A stretch of DNA of 35,643 bases from an uncultured Clostridium sp. (GTDB lineage Bacteria; Bacillota; Clostridia; TANB77; CAG-508): assembly GCA_900555075.1 (NCBI GenBank), contig USJO01000010.1, forward strand, positions 1 to 35,643, given 5' to 3'. The position numbers were made by a program, and so were the translations under genes. The notes below the pieces were generated by a model. That model ran no database searches and had not been told where the DNA came from. It was given only the letters and a program-made list of their open reading frames with translations. Below, one piece after another: positions 33,647-35,643 of the stretch; position 1 is the first letter of the stretch, and the number at the start of each line of letters is the position of its first letter.

Positions 33647-34340
33647 ATTTGTATACTCCTTCATATTTTGGTATTTTTATGTCATCACTTTTTTCTATTC
33701 CAACAACAACGCCATCTCTTGTCATTAGCTTTAAATAGCCTCCTTGTCTTACTGCCACATTATAATATAGTCTTTCTGTATAGCCAATTGCTTTAATTTC
33801 AATTGGAACGCCAACCATTTCATCATTAACTCTTAATATATTTCCATCACAAAGTATTGAAGTGGTTTGGACTATTCTCTTTCCATTAATTGAAATTGCA
33901 TCTGCACCAGCATTAAATAATTCATTTACTATATGTATTAAATCCTGTTCATGGACTAAATATGAATTTATATCTAATACCTCGTCTGCATTTACTTCTC
34001 TATTATCATCTAATTTTATTATTATTCCTGGCCCTTGTACTTCTGTTAACCCTAATAAAGCATTGTTTTTAGTTATTTGATTTTTCACTTCTATATCAAG
34101 TTCGCTGCTCGTTGATGCTTGTGTTCTTACTTCTTCTAGTCTATCTTCGGCATTTTCTAATTGTTTATATGCATCTTTATAGTTCTGTCTCCACCTTAAT
34201 ACTTCGTCTTTTAGTTCTGCATTATCGTTTAATGAAATTCCTTCTTCTTCTGTAATACTCTCTACTGTTTTTATTTGTATGAAAATTGCCATTGTTAATA
34301 TTAAACATACACTGCCCAAAGTAATTGCTACCTTTTTCAT
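33624..34340 (-). CDS. DUF881 family membrane-anchored protein, copy 1
   Basis: 238 residues. A membrane helix (about 4-22), a coiled coil (about 40-75) and a DUF881 domain with VQGPGIIIKLDD, VNELFNAGADAISINGKRI and GVPIEIKAIGY are visible. It is a paralogue of the next gene, with matching block order but clear divergence, so the duplication is old. It follows ftsQ by about 20 bases with GGAGG-type bases before the ATG. Likely part of a division-associated operon ftsQ, DUF881, DUF881, DUF1290. Confidence 0.9.
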   Translation of the reverse strand: MKKVAITLGSVCLILTMAIFIQIKTVESITEEEGISLNDNAELKDEVLRWRQNYKDAYKQLENAEDRLEEVRTQASTSSELDIEVKNQITKNNALLGLTEVQGPGIIIKLDDNREVNADEVLDINSYLVHEQDLIHIVNELFNAGADAISINGKRIVQTTSILCDGNILRVNDEMVGVPIEIKAIGYTERLYYNVAVRQGGYLKLMTRDGVVVGIEKSDDIKIPKYEGVYKYEYISSK

Positions 34341-34361
34341 TCTAACCTCCTTGTAAATTTA

Positions 34362-35177
34362 TTAAACTTTCTCTCGGAAATATACCTTCTTAATGTTTGG
34401 TACATTAAGCATTATCTCCCCTTCTATGTTTTTTTCTTTAGATATCAATTTAACAATCCACAATATCTTTACATTGATGTTTGTTTTGTCTCCAAATTGA
34501 ACAGTCTTTTTTTCACTTGGTATTTCTAATATAAAGTTTTTGTCATTTGATATATCTATTGATGTTATAATATCTTTTATTCCATTGTTTTTTGCTTCTT
34601 CTATTATTTGTATTATTGTGTCTAGTTTTTTCAAATCTTGAGTAGACATTCTTTTCCCTGGTATTAAGTTTTCTGTAGAATATCCCTTAATAATTAGTAG
34701 TGGTAATGGTATTTCAGATACTTCAAGCAAGTATCCTTGATTATTTATATATATATAGTTATTTTCATATTGCAACATAAAAGTAGGTATTCTTTCTTCT
34801 ATATCTAGTATTATTTCACCATCTAACTTTCTCTTTATTTTTACGTTCTCAACATATGGATTACTCTTTATTCCCTTTCTTATAGTAGATTTAAGTGTTT
34901 TAAACATATTTGTTTCCATTGTGAGTTGGGAATTTTGTATTATTTCTTGTGTTGAAACTTTGGAGTTGTTTATTACTGTAATTTTTTTTATATTAAATAT
35001 ATCTGAATACAAAATTAAACCACCAATAGCTAACAATAAAATTACTAAACACATAACAGCAAATGCTCTTCTTGCTTTTATACTTTTATTTTTAGGTATC
35101 TTTTTACTTTTTTGTGTTGGTCTTTTAGTCGTTTTATTTATTTTAGTTTTTTTGTTTGTTGTAGTTTTGACTTTCAC
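34362..35177 (-). CDS. ftsQ: Cell division protein FtsQ/DivIB
   Basis: Bitopic division protein that, with FtsB/FtsL, activates septal peptidoglycan synthesis. A Lys/Thr-rich cytoplasmic tail (1-37) and a membrane helix (38-60) lead to a POTRA domain beginning FNIKKITVINNSKVSTQEII (about 66-85) and a beta domain with ERIPTFMLQYENNYIYINNQ-type sequence. The 271-residue length is normal for Gram-positive DivIB. The GTG at 35177 follows AAGGGAGAAACAA. A strong hairpin and T-tract lie directly before this ribosome site. Confidence 0.93.
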   Translation of the reverse strand: MKVKTTTNKKTKINKTTKRPTQKSKKIPKNKSIKARRAFAVMCLVILLLAIGGLILYSDIFNIKKITVINNSKVSTQEIIQNSQLTMETNMFKTLKSTIRKGIKSNPYVENVKIKRKLDGEIILDIEERIPTFMLQYENNYIYINNQGYLLEVSEIPLPLLIIKGYSTENLIPGKRMSTQDLKKLDTIIQIIEEAKNNGIKDIITSIDISNDKNFILEIPSEKKTVQFGDKTNINVKILWIVKLISKEKNIEGEIMLNVPNIKKVYFREKV

Positions 35178-35193
35178 TTGTTTCTCCCTTAAA

Positions 35194-35232
35194 AAAATAT
35201 CATTGGTATATATATCTTACCAATGATATTTT
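35194..35232 (-). terminator. Intrinsic terminator immediately before the ftsQ ribosome site
   Basis: Perfect 15-bp stem (35194-35208 with 35218-35232), nine-base loop, then on the minus strand a T-run leading straight into AAGGGAG of ftsQ. It ends transcripts from the right-edge gene. A weak TTGAAT-17-TAAAAT overlaps it and could start ftsQ. Confidence 0.8.
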
Positions 35233-35317
35233 ATACTATTTGTTCTCAAAATTCAATGTTTTTTTTAATTTTTATTTTAAATTTCGGTTTTAATATTAAA
35301 AAGTGCTTATACCCTAA

Positions 35318-35347
35318 CCCCCAGCCGACCAAAAGCCGGCTTGGGGG
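35318..35347 (-). promoter_or_regulatory. GC-rich hairpin downstream of the putative DGR variable region
   Basis: On the minus strand CCCCCA-A-GCCGGC pairs with GTCGGC-TGGGGG around TTTTG (one G-U, one bulged A). It lies 23 bases past the stop codon and is far richer in G+C than its surroundings. No T-run follows, unlike the intrinsic terminators here. Its place matches the hairpin or cruciform element found after DGR variable regions. Confidence 0.6.
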
Positions 35348-35370
35348 CTATTGAATTACGATACTTCTCC

Positions 35371-35643
35371 TCAACTCCATTCCTCACTACTTACTAGTAC
35401 TTCTCCTAATTCTGGAATTTCAGATTTTAGAGAAACTAAGGCGCGAGCAGAAAACTCAATGCCGCGGGTATTGCCACGAGAATCGCACAATCCGCCGCGG
35501 GAGTAAGCGCCGCCGCCGGCCACGCGGCCAGGGCCAAAGCAAGCATAATTACCACCCACATAGACCCCACGAGAAGCCAGCCAGTAGCTATACTTATTAC
35601 CGCTTGTTCCGAACACTAGGTTCTTTGCTACATTACTTGTGTT
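35371..35643 (-). CDS. C-terminus of a putative DGR target protein (variable region, 5' end beyond window)
   Basis: The open frame runs in from the right edge; 90 residues are visible. A conserved-looking NKYSYWLASR block (codons 16-25) opens the variable part (codons 26-68, bases 35440-35568), and LVSLKSEIPELGE follows. The YWLASR...ARxLVSL frame is that of C-type-lectin-like ends of DGR target proteins. Codons 26-68 are about 64% G+C, 37 of 43 end in C or T, and the sense strand holds only 12 A against 35 T. That fits AAY template codons mutated at adenine. Many Gly, Arg, Ala and Cys codons result. No reverse transcriptase or template repeat is in the window. Without them the DGR assignment is inference. 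Confidence 0.65.
   Translation of the reverse strand, partial: NTSNVAKNLVFGTSGNKYSYWLASRGVYVGGNYACFGPGRVAGGGAYSRGGLCDSRGNTRGIEFSARALVSLKSEIPELGEVLVSSEEWS

Noticed and set aside
35440..35600. GC-rich patch read as an rRNA, tRNA or horizontally acquired fragment
   Set aside because: It sits in a continuous reading frame with AT-rich codons on both sides, and its bias is adenine depletion with NNY codons, which points to a protein variable region.

Overview
This window is low-GC DNA (roughly 28-30% G+C by eye) with Firmicutes-type signals: AGGAGG/GGTGAT ribosome sites, sigma-A promoters and frequent intrinsic terminators. Gene content fits an anaerobic Clostridia member, perhaps one of the small-genome uncultured gut lineages. 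Support comes from formate-tetrahydrofolate ligase, DUF881/DUF1290 beside ftsQ, mreD-mrdA-minC, a YkvI-like transporter and sortase-type surface proteins. Most identified genes concern the cell envelope and division. No rRNA, tRNA, CRISPR array or insertion sequence was recognised.

Layout. 0-2.5 kb: trmB and cdd read divergently from back-to-back promoters, followed by a CofE-like gamma-glutamyl ligase. 2.6-6.5 kb: an LtaS-type lipoteichoic acid synthase and a divergent long-chain acyl-CoA ligase. 6.5-13.4 kb: a minus-strand operon maf, two fused MacB-type ABC transporters, femX (frameshifted) and a DUF308 membrane protein. 13.5-15.6 kb: a sortase (frameshifted) and a thioester-domain surface protein, behind a promoter carrying two Spo0A-like boxes. 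15.7-18.9 kb: an unrecognised 214-residue protein, fhs, and an N-acetylmuramoyl-L-alanine amidase (frameshifted twice). 18.9-21.6 kb: a GGDEF protein, a membrane-anchored Ig-like protein and a pair of small linked genes. 21.6-27.3 kb: mreD-mrdA-minC and a wall-anchored subtilisin. 27.5-32.4 kb: an HExxH putative metalloprotease, a membrane-anchored protein, then a YkvI/DUF5711/CvpA run. 32.5-35.2 kb: ftsQ, two DUF881 genes and DUF1290.

The most striking element is at the right edge. The last 273 bases encode, on the minus strand, the C-terminus of a protein whose core 43 codons are about 64% G+C, almost all NNY, and depleted specifically in sense-strand adenine (12 A against 35 T in 129 bases). 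A GC-rich hairpin sits just downstream of its stop codon. This is the pattern left by adenine-specific mutagenesis in the variable region of a diversity-generating retroelement (DGR) target. The reverse transcriptase and template repeat are not in the window.

Three cell-wall enzyme genes (femX, sortase, amidase) carry single-base insertions, four in total, and each would be intact without them. They may be sequencing errors or real decay; the sequence alone cannot decide.
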